A DNA stretch of 64,000 bases, taken from Pyrinomonadaceae bacterium. Lineage in GTDB: Bacteria > Acidobacteriota > Blastocatellia > Pyrinomonadales > Pyrinomonadaceae. The DNA lies in assembly GCA_021228405.1 (NCBI GenBank), contig JAJQRF010000002.1:744001-808000 (forward strand). The letters run 5' to 3'. Each line of letters starts with the position of its first letter. The first letter of the stretch is position 1. The notes under the pieces were generated by a model, which ran no database searches, was not told where the DNA came from, and worked only from the letters and a program-made list of their open reading frames with translations. The translations under genes were made by a program, and so were the position numbers. This document shows, piece by piece, positions 9,286 through 17,066 of this stretch.

Positions 9286-10245
9286 ATGAAGAACAATCCG
9301 ATTCAATTTGCCGTTGTCCGTGAAGACCCGCAGATTGAAATGGATATTGTCGGTAAATATAAACTGAAACGTGCAACGCTCATCGGTTCGGGCGGTTGCA
9401 CGTTTTTTTGTTTGAAAGCGATGAATCCTGAAATTGAAATCACTCTGATCGAACCGAATCCGTCGCAGATCAAACTCGTCGAAGAAAAAAATAACGCATT
9501 GCAAACTCTCGAAAAAAAAGATTTATACCGAAAATTCGGCGTTGGTTGTGCGGATGACGAAAGTTTGATCGAAGGCGGAAATTTTGAATCTTTGTTTCGC
9601 CAGTTCAGACTTTTCATACGGGAATTTATTGTTTCCGGAAACGAAATTGAAAACGCGTTCAGGAAAAATTCACCGCAGATTTGGCAGGAAGTTTTCAAAC
9701 ATCCTTACTGGCAAGCGGCATTCGATCTTTTTTTTTCCGATTCGATTCTGGTCACGATGTTCGGCGAAGCGGCAATTCAGCACGCGCCGAAAAATTCTTA
9801 TCCGTCTTATTTTCGCGCGGTGATGGAAAAAGGTCTGCAAAGAGAAAATGCCGATAAAAATTACTTTTTACATCATATTTTTCTCGGACATTATTTGGCG
9901 GACGAGAACGCTTTGCCTTATTATCTGGTTAATTTACCGACCGATTTGAAGGTTGAGATTTTTCACGGTTTCGCGCAGGATTTCAAGAAATTTACGGGCA
10001 AACAATTAGTTCATTTTTCAAACATTTTCGATTGGTGCGATGAAAAAATCGTCAAAGAAATAATCGCATCGGCGGCGGAAAATCTAGAAAAAGGAAGCGT
10101 TGTGGTTTTTCGTCAGTTGAATAACTGTAAAAATTACCGCGAATTTTTCGGGCAAAAATTCAAATGGGCGGAAACAAGCGAAATCGTCGAAAAAGACCGC
10201 AGTTTGTTTTATGAGAAAATAGAGATCGGGGAAAAAATCTTATGA
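9286..10245 (+). CDS. DUF3419 / BtaA-like SAM-dependent (aminocarboxypropyl?) transferase
   Basis: The 319-residue protein opens with FAVVREDPQIE, then a Rossmann SAM site (ATLIGSGGCTF at about 30-40) followed by the acidic strand end LIEPNPSQ (54-61), and it has the late HFSNIFDW block (243-250) and a VVVFRQLNN strand. These are the landmarks of DUF3419, the family of BtaA, which moves a 3-amino-3-carboxypropyl group from SAM to diacylglycerol for betaine lipids. Many DUF3419 members are not BtaA, and no BtaB-like N-methyltransferase is present, so a different acceptor is likely. It starts 15 nt after the Nfn-like gene and overlaps the next gene by 4 nt (ATGA), implying translational coupling. 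Confidence 0.72.
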   Translation: MKNNPIQFAVVREDPQIEMDIVGKYKLKRATLIGSGGCTFFCLKAMNPEIEITLIEPNPSQIKLVEEKNNALQTLEKKDLYRKFGVGCADDESLIEGGNFESLFRQFRLFIREFIVSGNEIENAFRKNSPQIWQEVFKHPYWQAAFDLFFSDSILVTMFGEAAIQHAPKNSYPSYFRAVMEKGLQRENADKNYFLHHIFLGHYLADENALPYYLVNLPTDLKVEIFHGFAQDFKKFTGKQLVHFSNIFDWCDEKIVKEIIASAAENLEKGSVVVFRQLNNCKNYREFFGQKFKWAETSEIVEKDRSLFYEKIEIGEKIL

Positions 10246-10973
10246 CTTTGAAAGAATTGATCGAACAGGTTTTGAAAGATACGAAATATTCCGAAAATCC
10301 TTATTTTGTAAATTTACGCGAAAAAACCTTTGAAAAAGATGACTTTTGCGAAACACAAATCCAGTTTTTTTACGCTGTGATCTTCTTTAGTCGTCCGATG
10401 GCGGCACTTGCCGCAAAAATTCCGACACCCGAACTCCGGCTCGAAGTTTTGCGAAACGTTTGGGAAGAACACGGCGAAGGCTCGCTTTCGCACGGTCACG
10501 GCACGACTTTTCTGGAGTTTCTGAAACGACTCGGAAATATCAGCGAAAACGAGGTTCACCGGCGCGGATTATGGGCAGACGTGCGGATTTTTAACACGAC
10601 CTTATCGGGTGTTTCGGTTTTGGACGACTTTATTATAGCGGTCGGTGTTTTGGGAATGATCGAGCGAATGTTTTCCGAAATTTCCGCCTGGATTGGAAAG
10701 GGCGTGATCGAAAACGGATGGTTGACCGAAGATCGGATGATTCATTACAAACTGCACGAAAAACTGGACATTAAGCACTCTGACGATTTTTTCAAAATTC
10801 TTGAACTACCGTTTCAAAAATCCGCTGAAAATCGTTATCTGATCGAACAGGGCTTGCGGCTCGGCGCAACTCTTTTCAATAATTTATACGCAGGTTTGTG
10901 GAGTTCGCGGAAAACCCGCTGGATTCTCGACGCGCCTTTCGTGACCTCAAACGCCGCCGATTATATTCCATGA
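10242..10973 (+). CDS. haem-oxygenase-like diiron oxidase/oxygenase (HDO, 'iron-containing redox enzyme')
   Basis: At 243 residues this all-helical protein matches the TenA/UndA-like HDO fold. Likely metal ligands are visible: E76 and H84 in a WEEHGEGSLSHGH segment, an acidic pair near E141/E146 (IERMFSEIS), and the signature H172-x3-D176-x2-H179. Characterised relatives (UndA, BesC, the SznF central domain, CADD) use a labile diiron centre and O2 to oxidise or cleave amino acids or fatty acids; substrate cannot be read from sequence. Both ends overlap neighbouring genes by ATGA junctions, so it is made in fixed proportion with the DUF3419 and GNAT-like proteins. A thiaminase (TenA) role is less likely because the TenA active-site cysteine context is absent and no thiamin genes are near. 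Confidence 0.78.
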   Translation: MTLKELIEQVLKDTKYSENPYFVNLREKTFEKDDFCETQIQFFYAVIFFSRPMAALAAKIPTPELRLEVLRNVWEEHGEGSLSHGHGTTFLEFLKRLGNISENEVHRRGLWADVRIFNTTLSGVSVLDDFIIAVGVLGMIERMFSEISAWIGKGVIENGWLTEDRMIHYKLHEKLDIKHSDDFFKILELPFQKSAENRYLIEQGLRLGATLFNNLYAGLWSSRKTRWILDAPFVTSNAADYIP

Positions 10974-11764
10974 TCGAGATCAAAGTTTTACAAAGAAAAA
11001 ACTTTCAGGAATACAGCGCACGGCTTCAGGAATTTGAAAATGTCGCCGAATATCCATACGGTGACGACTTTTTCAAGCTCGATCATGGCGAAAACTATTT
11101 TGCTTTTTTCGAGCGTCTGGGCGAACCGCTTTTTCACGTTGCGCTGGACGAAAACCGCGTTATTGCTTGCGCGGCAGGCGTTTTGCGGAATCTGAAAATT
11201 GGAGAAAAGGAAACTAAAGCGTGGTATTTATGCGATCTCAAGGTGGATAAAAATTACGCTCTGCATAAAATTCCGGCGAAACTTTTCAGAAAAAATCTTT
11301 TTTCCAATTATTTGAAATGCTCACGCGGTTATGCCGTTTCGATGAATCCTGCGAAAGGAAAAAACCGCGTCGTCAAGCTCATCGAACGATTCAGATGGAT
11401 TCCGATTCGTTACGCGGGAAAACTGAATTTTTACAGTTTTGACGAATCGGAAGCACAAAATTTTCATAACGAACTGGAAGCCGCGCTCGGCAAAATTTCC
11501 TATCTTTCGCTCAGAGGCAAAAAAGATTTGATTATGAAAAGCACCAATTCGCGTTTGCCGCTTTTTCACATTCAACACGGCGAAATGGCAACTTCGGCAA
11601 TGCCTGAACCTGCTGAAAACGGAACTTATATGATTTGCAGTTCCGAAAACTCCGCGCTCGATGATTTGCTTAAAAATAGATTTCAAATTTCCGCAACCGC
11701 CAGCATTTTGGCGCATCGGATGAACCCGAAGGACTGGAATTTCATTCTGACGAGCGATATTTAA
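10970..11764 (+). CDS. GNAT-like acyltransferase, last gene of the operon
   Basis: I place the start at ATG 10970, which overlaps the preceding stop as ATGA, rather than at a more upstream ATG that would overlap the diiron gene by 76 nt. The 264-residue protein has an N-terminal half resembling a GNAT fold: a strand HVALDENRVIACAAGVLRNL, then WYLCDLKVDKNY and a helix that would bind acyl-CoA pyrophosphate. The C-terminal half (from about residue 165) is not recognised and may be a second, degenerate GNAT domain. The canonical R/Q-x-x-G-x-G/A loop is not clear, so catalysis is uncertain. Its stop overlaps the stop of the converging asparaginase gene. Confidence 0.6.
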   Translation: MIEIKVLQRKNFQEYSARLQEFENVAEYPYGDDFFKLDHGENYFAFFERLGEPLFHVALDENRVIACAAGVLRNLKIGEKETKAWYLCDLKVDKNYALHKIPAKLFRKNLFSNYLKCSRGYAVSMNPAKGKNRVVKLIERFRWIPIRYAGKLNFYSFDESEAQNFHNELEAALGKISYLSLRGKKDLIMKSTNSRLPLFHIQHGEMATSAMPEPAENGTYMICSSENSALDDLLKNRFQISATASILAHRMNPKDWNFILTSDI

Positions 11765-12783
11765 TTTCCAAAACTCTCGAAATTTGCTTCGACTTTTCCG
11801 ACCTGTTCGCCGCGCCGATTTAAGATCGGCAAAGGTGAAATGTTCGCTAAAGTTTCAGATTCAAAAATTCCGAGCCGGCGTAAAACTTCGACGGAAACGA
11901 CGGCGCGGGCGCGTTTGTCGTCGCCGTCTTCGATCTTCATTGCGATTCCCAAACCGTGCGGATATTTCTCCGATGGCAAAACTCCGCAAATCCAAACGCC
12001 TTCTGCGCCGATCTTCGAGATGAATTTCCCTTTTTCCGCTTCCATCAGCATCGTGTCCAGTCTTTCGCTTCCGCCGACGAGTTCGGGAAAATTCAGCATT
12101 GCCGAAATGATTCGCTGACAAGCATTTTTTAATTTATCATCGAAACTTTCGGGCGGAACGATCAGATTCAGAAAACCTTTCGCCATCGCCCGAACGCTCA
12201 GTGCAAAATTCGGCGCACAGCAACCGTCAATCGCGGTCGGAATTTCGTTTTTCGGCGTTTCGGTAAATCTCGCAACAATTTCGAGAATCGTTTGCTGGAT
12301 CGGATTTTCGAGCAGATCGTAAGTTTTTATGTTTGCGCCGGTGTGTTTCGCAAAAGCGAGCATCGCGGCGTGTTTGCCCGAACAATTATTGTGAAGCTGT
12401 GAAGGCGTTTCGCCGTTGCGGAGCATTTCGGCGGCGCGTTTTTCGCTAAACGGCAAATGCGCTCCGCAACGTAAGTCCTTTTCGCTCAAACCTGTCTTTT
12501 CAAGCATTTGCGCGGCAAGCGCGGTGTGCATCCGTTCGCCCGAATGTGACGCGCAGGCGAGTGCGATTTCATCGTCCGTAAACCCGAATGTTTCCGCCGC
12601 GCCGCTCGTCAGAAACGGGATTGCCTGAAACGGTTTCGCCGACGAACGGATAAACGCAATTGTTTCCGCCGCGCCGATTTTGACGAGCTCGCGTCCCGCG
12701 CCGTCGATAATATAAAGATGTCCGCGATGAACCGATTCGACCGTTTCGCCGCGAATGACTTTAGCTAAAATTTCGGATTTCAT
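11761..12783 (-). CDS. L-asparaginase of the thermolabile/Rhizobium type (Asparaginase_II family)
   Basis: I start the gene at the ATG giving MKSEILAKVIRGE (12783) because the residues before it do not look conserved. The 340-residue product has the family landmarks: AFIRSSAKPFQAIP with the Ser-x-x-Lys pair thought to be catalytic in the Rhizobium enzyme, ACASHSGE, NNCSGKHAAML with a metal-site cysteine, and AIDGCCAPNFALS with two cysteines. It hydrolyses asparagine to aspartate and ammonia in the cytoplasm. The family is unrelated to E. coli AnsA/AnsB. It sits downstream of recN on the same strand, separated by a 113-nt spacer with a 20-bp inverted repeat, and converges on the GNAT-like gene with a 4-nt stop overlap. 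Confidence 0.9.
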   Translation of the reverse strand: MKSEILAKVIRGETVESVHRGHLYIIDGAGRELVKIGAAETIAFIRSSAKPFQAIPFLTSGAAETFGFTDDEIALACASHSGERMHTALAAQMLEKTGLSEKDLRCGAHLPFSEKRAAEMLRNGETPSQLHNNCSGKHAAMLAFAKHTGANIKTYDLLENPIQQTILEIVARFTETPKNEIPTAIDGCCAPNFALSVRAMAKGFLNLIVPPESFDDKLKNACQRIISAMLNFPELVGGSERLDTMLMEAEKGKFISKIGAEGVWICGVLPSEKYPHGLGIAMKIEDGDDKRARAVVSVEVLRRLGIFESETLANISPLPILNRRGEQVGKVEANFESFGN

Positions 12784-12795
12784 AATTTTTGGAAC

Positions 12796-12895
12796 AGCCG
12801 CAAAAAGGCACAAAAATCTCAAAAAAACTACTGAAACAAAATACCGAAAAATCGTAAAAGCTCTTTCTTTTCTTATTTTGTGTCTTTTTGCGGCT
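12796..12895. repeat. 20-bp inverted repeat filling the recN-asparaginase spacer
   Basis: AGCCGCAAAAAGGCACAAAA (12796-12815) is matched at 19 of 20 positions by its reverse complement at 12876-12895. The 60-nt interior is AT-rich. The right arm ends just before the recN stop codon and the left arm just upstream of the asparaginase start. It could be a processing or retroregulatory structure in a recN-asparaginase transcript, or one of the genome's word-like dispersed repeats. Confidence 0.6.
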
Positions 12896-12896
12896 A

Positions 12897-14600
12897 TTAA
12901 TTTCCCGCCAGCATTTCGCGGGCGTGTTGACGTGCCGATTCGGTAATTTTTTCGCCTGCCAGCATTCGCGCGATTTCTTCGATCTGTTCGTCTTTGCTCA
13001 ACTCTTTGACGCGGACTTCGGTGCGGTTTTTGACGGCTTCCTTTTGCACTTTGTAATGAAAATCGGCAAGCGACGCGACTTGCGGTTGGTGCGTGACGCA
13101 GAGAACCTGCGCGTGTTTCGACAATTCTTTTAATTTCAACCCGACCGCTTCCGCCACACGTCCGCCGATTCCCGTATCGATTTCGTCGAAAACCATCGTT
13201 TTTGAATCAGCCGAAACTTTGGTCGTCGTGTTCAAAATAAGCATCAAACGCGACAATTCCCCGCCCGACGCAACTTTTGCGATCGGTTTAACGGATTCGC
13301 CCAGGTTTGCCGAAAAATAAAATTCTACCTTGTCTAGACCTTTTGCGGTAAAAGACCTGTCCGAAGATTCATCCTGCAAATCTTCCGCGTTCGGCGATTC
13401 GATGCGGACTTCAAAACGCGCTTTTTCCAGTGATACGGCTTTCAAGTTGGCTTCGATTTCTTTTTCAAATTTCCGCCCCGATTTTTCGCGCTTGTCGTGA
13501 AGTTCGCGGGCGTTTTTCAGATATTCTTCGCGGGCTTGACGGAATTCTTTGCGGAGTTCGGCTTCGCGCAGATCGGCGGTTTCGATGTTTTTCAAACGCT
13601 CGGAACTTTCCGTAAAATGCGCCAAAACCGTTTCAATCGTGCCGCCGTATTTGCGCTTCAGGCGCGAAATTTCCGCCAGCCGATTTTCGATCTCTTCGAG
13701 CCGTTCGGGTGAAAATTCGAGCGAATTGCGAAAATCTCTGACCGCAAAAGCCAAATCTTCCAAAACCGCCTGCGCGTTTTCCAAACTTTCCGCATATTCC
13801 GCAAACTGCGATTCGTATTCGCTCAAATCCTTCACGCGCCGCGAAACCTTTTCGAGCGTCGTGAGCGTCGCTTCTTCGTTTTCATAAAGCAAAAGATACG
13901 ATTCTTCGCTCAAAGACGAAAGTTTTTCGACGTTGTTCAATCGCCGTTTTTCTTCTTCGAGCGCGTCGTCTTCGCCGATTTGCAGTTTGGCTTTGCCGAT
14001 CTCGTCAACCTGAAACTGCAAAATATCGAGAAGTTGCAGTTTTTGCGCCTCGTCTTCGCGCAAACTTTCGATCTCGCGTTTTACTGCCGCCATTTTTTTG
14101 TATTTTTCGGCGACCGTTTCGCGCAAAGATTCGACCTTTGCAAATTCGTCGAGAATTTCCAGATGCGTCGAAGCATTAAAAAGCGTCGCTTGCTCGCCTT
14201 GCCCGTGAATATCGACGAGAAATGCGCCGATCTTTCGCAGAAAAGTTTGCGTCACAAGCTGATTATTGATAAAAATCCGGTTGCGTCCCGAAGCCGAAAG
14301 CTCGCGCCGCACGATCACGTCGATCTCGTCCGAATCTTCCAGTTCAAAACCGCTTTCGTAAAAAAATTCGTGCAGATTTGCATTTGCCTTGAGCGTAAAA
14401 AGCCCTTCGATCTGCGCCGAATCCTGTCCTTCCTTGATCAATTCCGAAGAAATCCGTTCACCTGTGAGCGCGCCCAAACTATCGACGATGATCGATTTTC
14501 CCGAACCTGTTTCGCCCGTCAAGAGATTTAATCCGCGCCCGAATTCGAGCGCGAGTTCATCGATCAAAGCAATATTTTTGATTTTAAGAAGTGAAAGCAT
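12897..14600 (-). CDS. recN: DNA repair ATPase RecN
   Basis: The 567-residue protein has the SMC-like layout of RecN. It begins MLSLLKIKNIALIDELALEF, has Walker A LTGETGSGKS at about 29-38, two coiled-coil arms through the middle, then the ABC signature ASGGELSRLMLIL near 445 and Walker B MVFDEIDTGIGG near 467, followed by the H-loop VLCVTHQPQVAS. RecN is a cytoplasmic double-strand-break repair protein. Length is typical. It is the first of two minus-strand genes with asparaginase downstream. No LexA-type box is obvious in the short AT-rich upstream region, which instead holds a GATTTTG tandem repeat. Confidence 0.96.
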   Translation of the reverse strand: MLSLLKIKNIALIDELALEFGRGLNLLTGETGSGKSIIVDSLGALTGERISSELIKEGQDSAQIEGLFTLKANANLHEFFYESGFELEDSDEIDVIVRRELSASGRNRIFINNQLVTQTFLRKIGAFLVDIHGQGEQATLFNASTHLEILDEFAKVESLRETVAEKYKKMAAVKREIESLREDEAQKLQLLDILQFQVDEIGKAKLQIGEDDALEEEKRRLNNVEKLSSLSEESYLLLYENEEATLTTLEKVSRRVKDLSEYESQFAEYAESLENAQAVLEDLAFAVRDFRNSLEFSPERLEEIENRLAEISRLKRKYGGTIETVLAHFTESSERLKNIETADLREAELRKEFRQAREEYLKNARELHDKREKSGRKFEKEIEANLKAVSLEKARFEVRIESPNAEDLQDESSDRSFTAKGLDKVEFYFSANLGESVKPIAKVASGGELSRLMLILNTTTKVSADSKTMVFDEIDTGIGGRVAEAVGLKLKELSKHAQVLCVTHQPQVASLADFHYKVQKEAVKNRTEVRVKELSKDEQIEEIARMLAGEKITESARQHAREMLAGN

Positions 14601-14612
14601 AGTCCAATTTTA

Positions 14613-14637
14613 GATTTTGGATTTTGGATTTTGGATT
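14613..14637. repeat. short tandem repeat, 3.6 copies of GATTTTG
   Basis: Four head-to-tail units at 613-619, 620-626, 627-633 and a partial at 634-637 (offsets from 14000) lie 12 nt upstream of recN in the gap to the M14 peptidase gene. The tract is short enough to vary by slippage, and its position immediately before recN could affect promoter spacing or leader length. Confidence 0.6.
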
Positions 14638-14682
14638 GTAAAGCCGATAAATAGTTTACAAAAATTTATTTCAAAAAACCGT

Positions 14683-15984
14683 CTATTTCGACAAAGATTT
14701 TATCCATTTTCCGTTTGCAAAAATCGCGTCGGGTTCGTTCATTCTCTCAAAATCTTTCGCTTTCCAATCGATTTTTCGCGTTTTTTTATAAAAAATAAAT
14801 TCGCCTGACGCGCCCGTTTTTAAGTTTCCCTTTTTGTGAACGAGAAAATAGTCACTCACGTCGAATTCTTCCAAACCTTTCACCGCCGAAAGATCGCCGA
14901 TGTCCTGAACAAATGTCGGTGCGGAAATTTCAGCGCGGCGGCGTTCGACATTGACGGCGACATCGCCTGAGTAAGGTTTTTCGTTTTCAGCAAAATTGAC
15001 GATATTTGCTTTGCGAAAAATGAAATTATAAATATTTCCCGAATCATTAAACGGCGTGTTTTCATAGATTTTTGCGTCGGCTCTGGCTTCGCTTCCGTCA
15101 ACCAGACTTTGCAGAGCGGTCAGGTTTGCAATGAAATTAAGTTTTATCAAAAACATCTCGTCCTTGCCGTGAAGCGCACCCGTTTCGATCAGAATCACGG
15201 GTGTTCCCCACTCGGAAATGCGGTCACCGAAAGCCGTCGGCATATAATCGTCTTCGTAGCGTCCGATGTGTTCGGGAATGAATTTATTGAGAGCCTGAAT
15301 CATCAAAGAGCAGATTCTTTTATTTCTCTCAAATGCGGGATAACTTTCGCCTTTCGGATTTCCCGAAACGGCAAGCAGTGAAATTGTCGCCTGTTTCGGC
15401 GTGTTCCCGACGGTTGTGAGCGGGTTTTGATTATGCAGATTAAAGCCGATTTCGGGTTGCCATTCGTCGCGCAGTTTTTTCAAAAGTCTGCCTTCGGGCG
15501 TGGCAAGATTTCTTGCGTCGCGGTTGATGTCGATGCCTTGCAGGTTACGGCGTTGATAAAGTTCCGCGCCGTCAGGATTGAGCATCGGAACAGCGCGAAT
15601 CGTCAAGGTTTCTTCGAGTTTTTTCACCCACGCGAGTTTGTCGCGGTTCGTTTGCAGAAACGTGAACATATCGATCAAGCCGCTCGTCGCCGTCGGTTCG
15701 TCGCCGTGCATCTGCGACCACATAAAAACTTTCGTTTTGCCTTTTCCCCATTCGATTTGGTAAATTTCGCGGTTCGCAAAACTGCGCCCGACCTCGTCGA
15801 CTTTAATACCGAGTTTTTTCAGATTTTCCAGATATTTTTGTAAATCCCGATGGCGGACGTTTGACGGTAAAATGTTGGAAACGTGCTGTTTGTCCCAACT
15901 TTCGGCAAACTCTTCGGCGGTTTGTGCGTGTGTTATCATCGGCAGAATTAAGAGTGAAAATAAAATAAAAAAAGCGGTTTTCAT
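14683..15984 (-). CDS. secreted M14-family zinc carboxypeptidase
   Basis: A Sec signal peptide (MKTAFFILFSLLILPMITHA) leads into a peptidase M14 domain. The zinc ligands appear as H93 and E96 in WSQMHGDEPTAT and H184 in FNLHNQNP; the NRD motif (about 154-156) supplies the substrate-carboxylate contact, and E267 in VILIETGA is the likely general base. After about residue 290 the chain continues in a beta-rich extension that is not recognised. The protein would trim peptides outside the cytoplasm. A perfect hairpin with a T-rich tail surrounds its start codon, and no Shine-Dalgarno is visible, so initiation or read-through may be regulated. The next in-frame ATG would cut the signal peptide, so I keep this start. 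Confidence 0.88.
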   Translation of the reverse strand: MKTAFFILFSLLILPMITHAQTAEEFAESWDKQHVSNILPSNVRHRDLQKYLENLKKLGIKVDEVGRSFANREIYQIEWGKGKTKVFMWSQMHGDEPTATSGLIDMFTFLQTNRDKLAWVKKLEETLTIRAVPMLNPDGAELYQRRNLQGIDINRDARNLATPEGRLLKKLRDEWQPEIGFNLHNQNPLTTVGNTPKQATISLLAVSGNPKGESYPAFERNKRICSLMIQALNKFIPEHIGRYEDDYMPTAFGDRISEWGTPVILIETGALHGKDEMFLIKLNFIANLTALQSLVDGSEARADAKIYENTPFNDSGNIYNFIFRKANIVNFAENEKPYSGDVAVNVERRRAEISAPTFVQDIGDLSAVKGLEEFDVSDYFLVHKKGNLKTGASGEFIFYKKTRKIDWKAKDFERMNEPDAIFANGKWIKSLSK

Positions 15985-16006
15985 TTACTAAAGATAAACC
16001 GCTTTT
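15970..16006 (-). terminator. terminator-like hairpin enclosing the M14 start codon
   Basis: On the minus strand an 11-bp perfect stem (16006-15996 with 15980-15970) has the ATG of the peptidase gene (15984-15982) in its 15-nt loop, and the 3' arm encodes codons 2-5, followed by a T-rich run. It has all the elements of an intrinsic terminator for the upstream lipoprotein gene, yet it overlaps the next coding region. Confidence 0.6.
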
Positions 16007-16030
16007 CGTTTGAATTTCAATTAAATCGTA

Positions 16031-16084
16031 AAACAAACTTCAGTTTGTTTCTCATTTCTTCGATGACAAACTAAAGTTTGTCAT
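16031..16084. repeat. two adjacent short palindromes sharing the core ACAAACT / AGTTTGT
   Basis: AAACAAACT-tc-AGTTTGTTT (16031-16050) and ATGACAAACT-aa-AGTTTGTCAT (16063-16084) are perfect palindromes with 2-nt centres, lying between the lipoprotein stop codon and the M14 start. They share the same core, so they look like two copies of one repeat or operator rather than independent terminators. Confidence 0.6.
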
Positions 16085-16089
16085 ACTTG

Positions 16090-16914
16090 CTACTTGTTCG
16101 CGGGAGCCGCGCTTGCAGTGCCGCCGCTGATGCTGAATTTTATCTGATCGCCTGTATCGGAAAGTTTTACGTCGTCGGCATTAAATGCTTCGAGTTTCAA
16201 GGTATATTCGCCGGCAGTCATTGGTTTTTCGATCTTAAGGCTGGTTCCTTCGACTTTTTCGTTGATATAAGGCGAAATTACGCTTGCTTCTTTGGCAAAA
16301 AAGCTGACTTTGTAATAAGCCGCATCGGGATAAGCGTCCCATTTCAACTCGAAATTCGACGCATCGATCTTGGCATTCGCCTTCAAATTCTGCACTTTCA
16401 GATCGTCTTTGAAAAGATTCGAGTCAGGCGCGAAAAAGGTTTTGTCGGCATCGATCTTGTATTTTGCCGCCGAGATACCGAAACCTTTGGTCGCAAAGAT
16501 GAAGTTTTTCGTGTTGAAAACTCGGACGAGAATGCTTTCGTAAATTTTCGGGTTAACGTTTGCAATTAAATATTCGCCGTTTGCGTCGGTTTTGCTCGTG
16601 AAGGTTTCGCCCGAACAGCCGCCGACATATTGCGAGAATTTTTCGCAGATTTTAACTTCGATTCCTTCGACGGGTTTGCCGTTAAACATAACCTTTCCCT
16701 GCACGTTGGCTTTGCCGCTTTCTGGTTTCGCTTTTTCCGTTCCCGATTCCGAAGGAACGAAACCGTCGTCAGTTTTGACGGTCGCGGGCGTTGTCGCGGT
16801 TGTTTTTGCGTTGCTTGCGGTTGCATTCGTTGTGCTCGTATTCGTTTCGTTTTTCGTGCACGAAACGGCAAAAATTGACGATAATGCTAATGAAATCAGA
16901 ATTGTTTTTTTCAT
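16090..16914 (-). CDS. lipoprotein with carboxypeptidase-regulatory-like domain
   Basis: The 274-residue product begins with a lipoprotein signal (MKKTILISLALSSIFAVSC), the cysteine at residue 19 being the lipidation site. A low-complexity Thr/Ala/Asn linker runs to about 50, then a carboxypeptidase-regulatory-like beta sandwich (NVQGKVMFNGKPVEGIEVKI ... TDANGEYLIANV) from about 70 to 135, then a second beta-rich, fibronectin-like part (FELKWDAYPDAAYYKVSFF) to the C-terminus. It is likely a cell-envelope binding or scaffold protein; no catalytic residues are seen. It precedes the M14 peptidase gene on the same strand, 105 nt apart with two palindromes between. Confidence 0.75.
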   Translation of the reverse strand: MKKTILISLALSSIFAVSCTKNETNTSTTNATASNAKTTATTPATVKTDDGFVPSESGTEKAKPESGKANVQGKVMFNGKPVEGIEVKICEKFSQYVGGCSGETFTSKTDANGEYLIANVNPKIYESILVRVFNTKNFIFATKGFGISAAKYKIDADKTFFAPDSNLFKDDLKVQNLKANAKIDASNFELKWDAYPDAAYYKVSFFAKEASVISPYINEKVEGTSLKIEKPMTAGEYTLKLEAFNADDVKLSDTGDQIKFSISGGTASAAPANK

Positions 16915-17066
16915 ATCTTCTCTTTATAGATTTTTCAAAATTTTAATGGTAAAACTTGTCTGAGAACGATTTTCCAAATAAAACCTGCAAAAATCGCCAA
17001 AATTTTTTCCGGTTGCTGCTGAATGTATCTTATCCGGTCAGGAAAAATTCTTTATTTTCAAACAAT

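Noticed and set aside
7390-9504. Long reverse-strand frames (221 and 204 codons) inside the Nfn-like gene
   Set aside because: They mirror the codon use of the sense gene; products are arginine/phenylalanine-rich without recognisable domains.
9286-10245. Betaine-lipid synthesis (BtaA/BtaB)
   Set aside because: No BtaB-like methyltransferase is present and the neighbours do not fit; the family match is to DUF3419 in general.
14613-14637. CRISPR or minisatellite at the GATTTTG tract
   Set aside because: Units of 7 nt without spacers and no cas genes; only a short tandem repeat.
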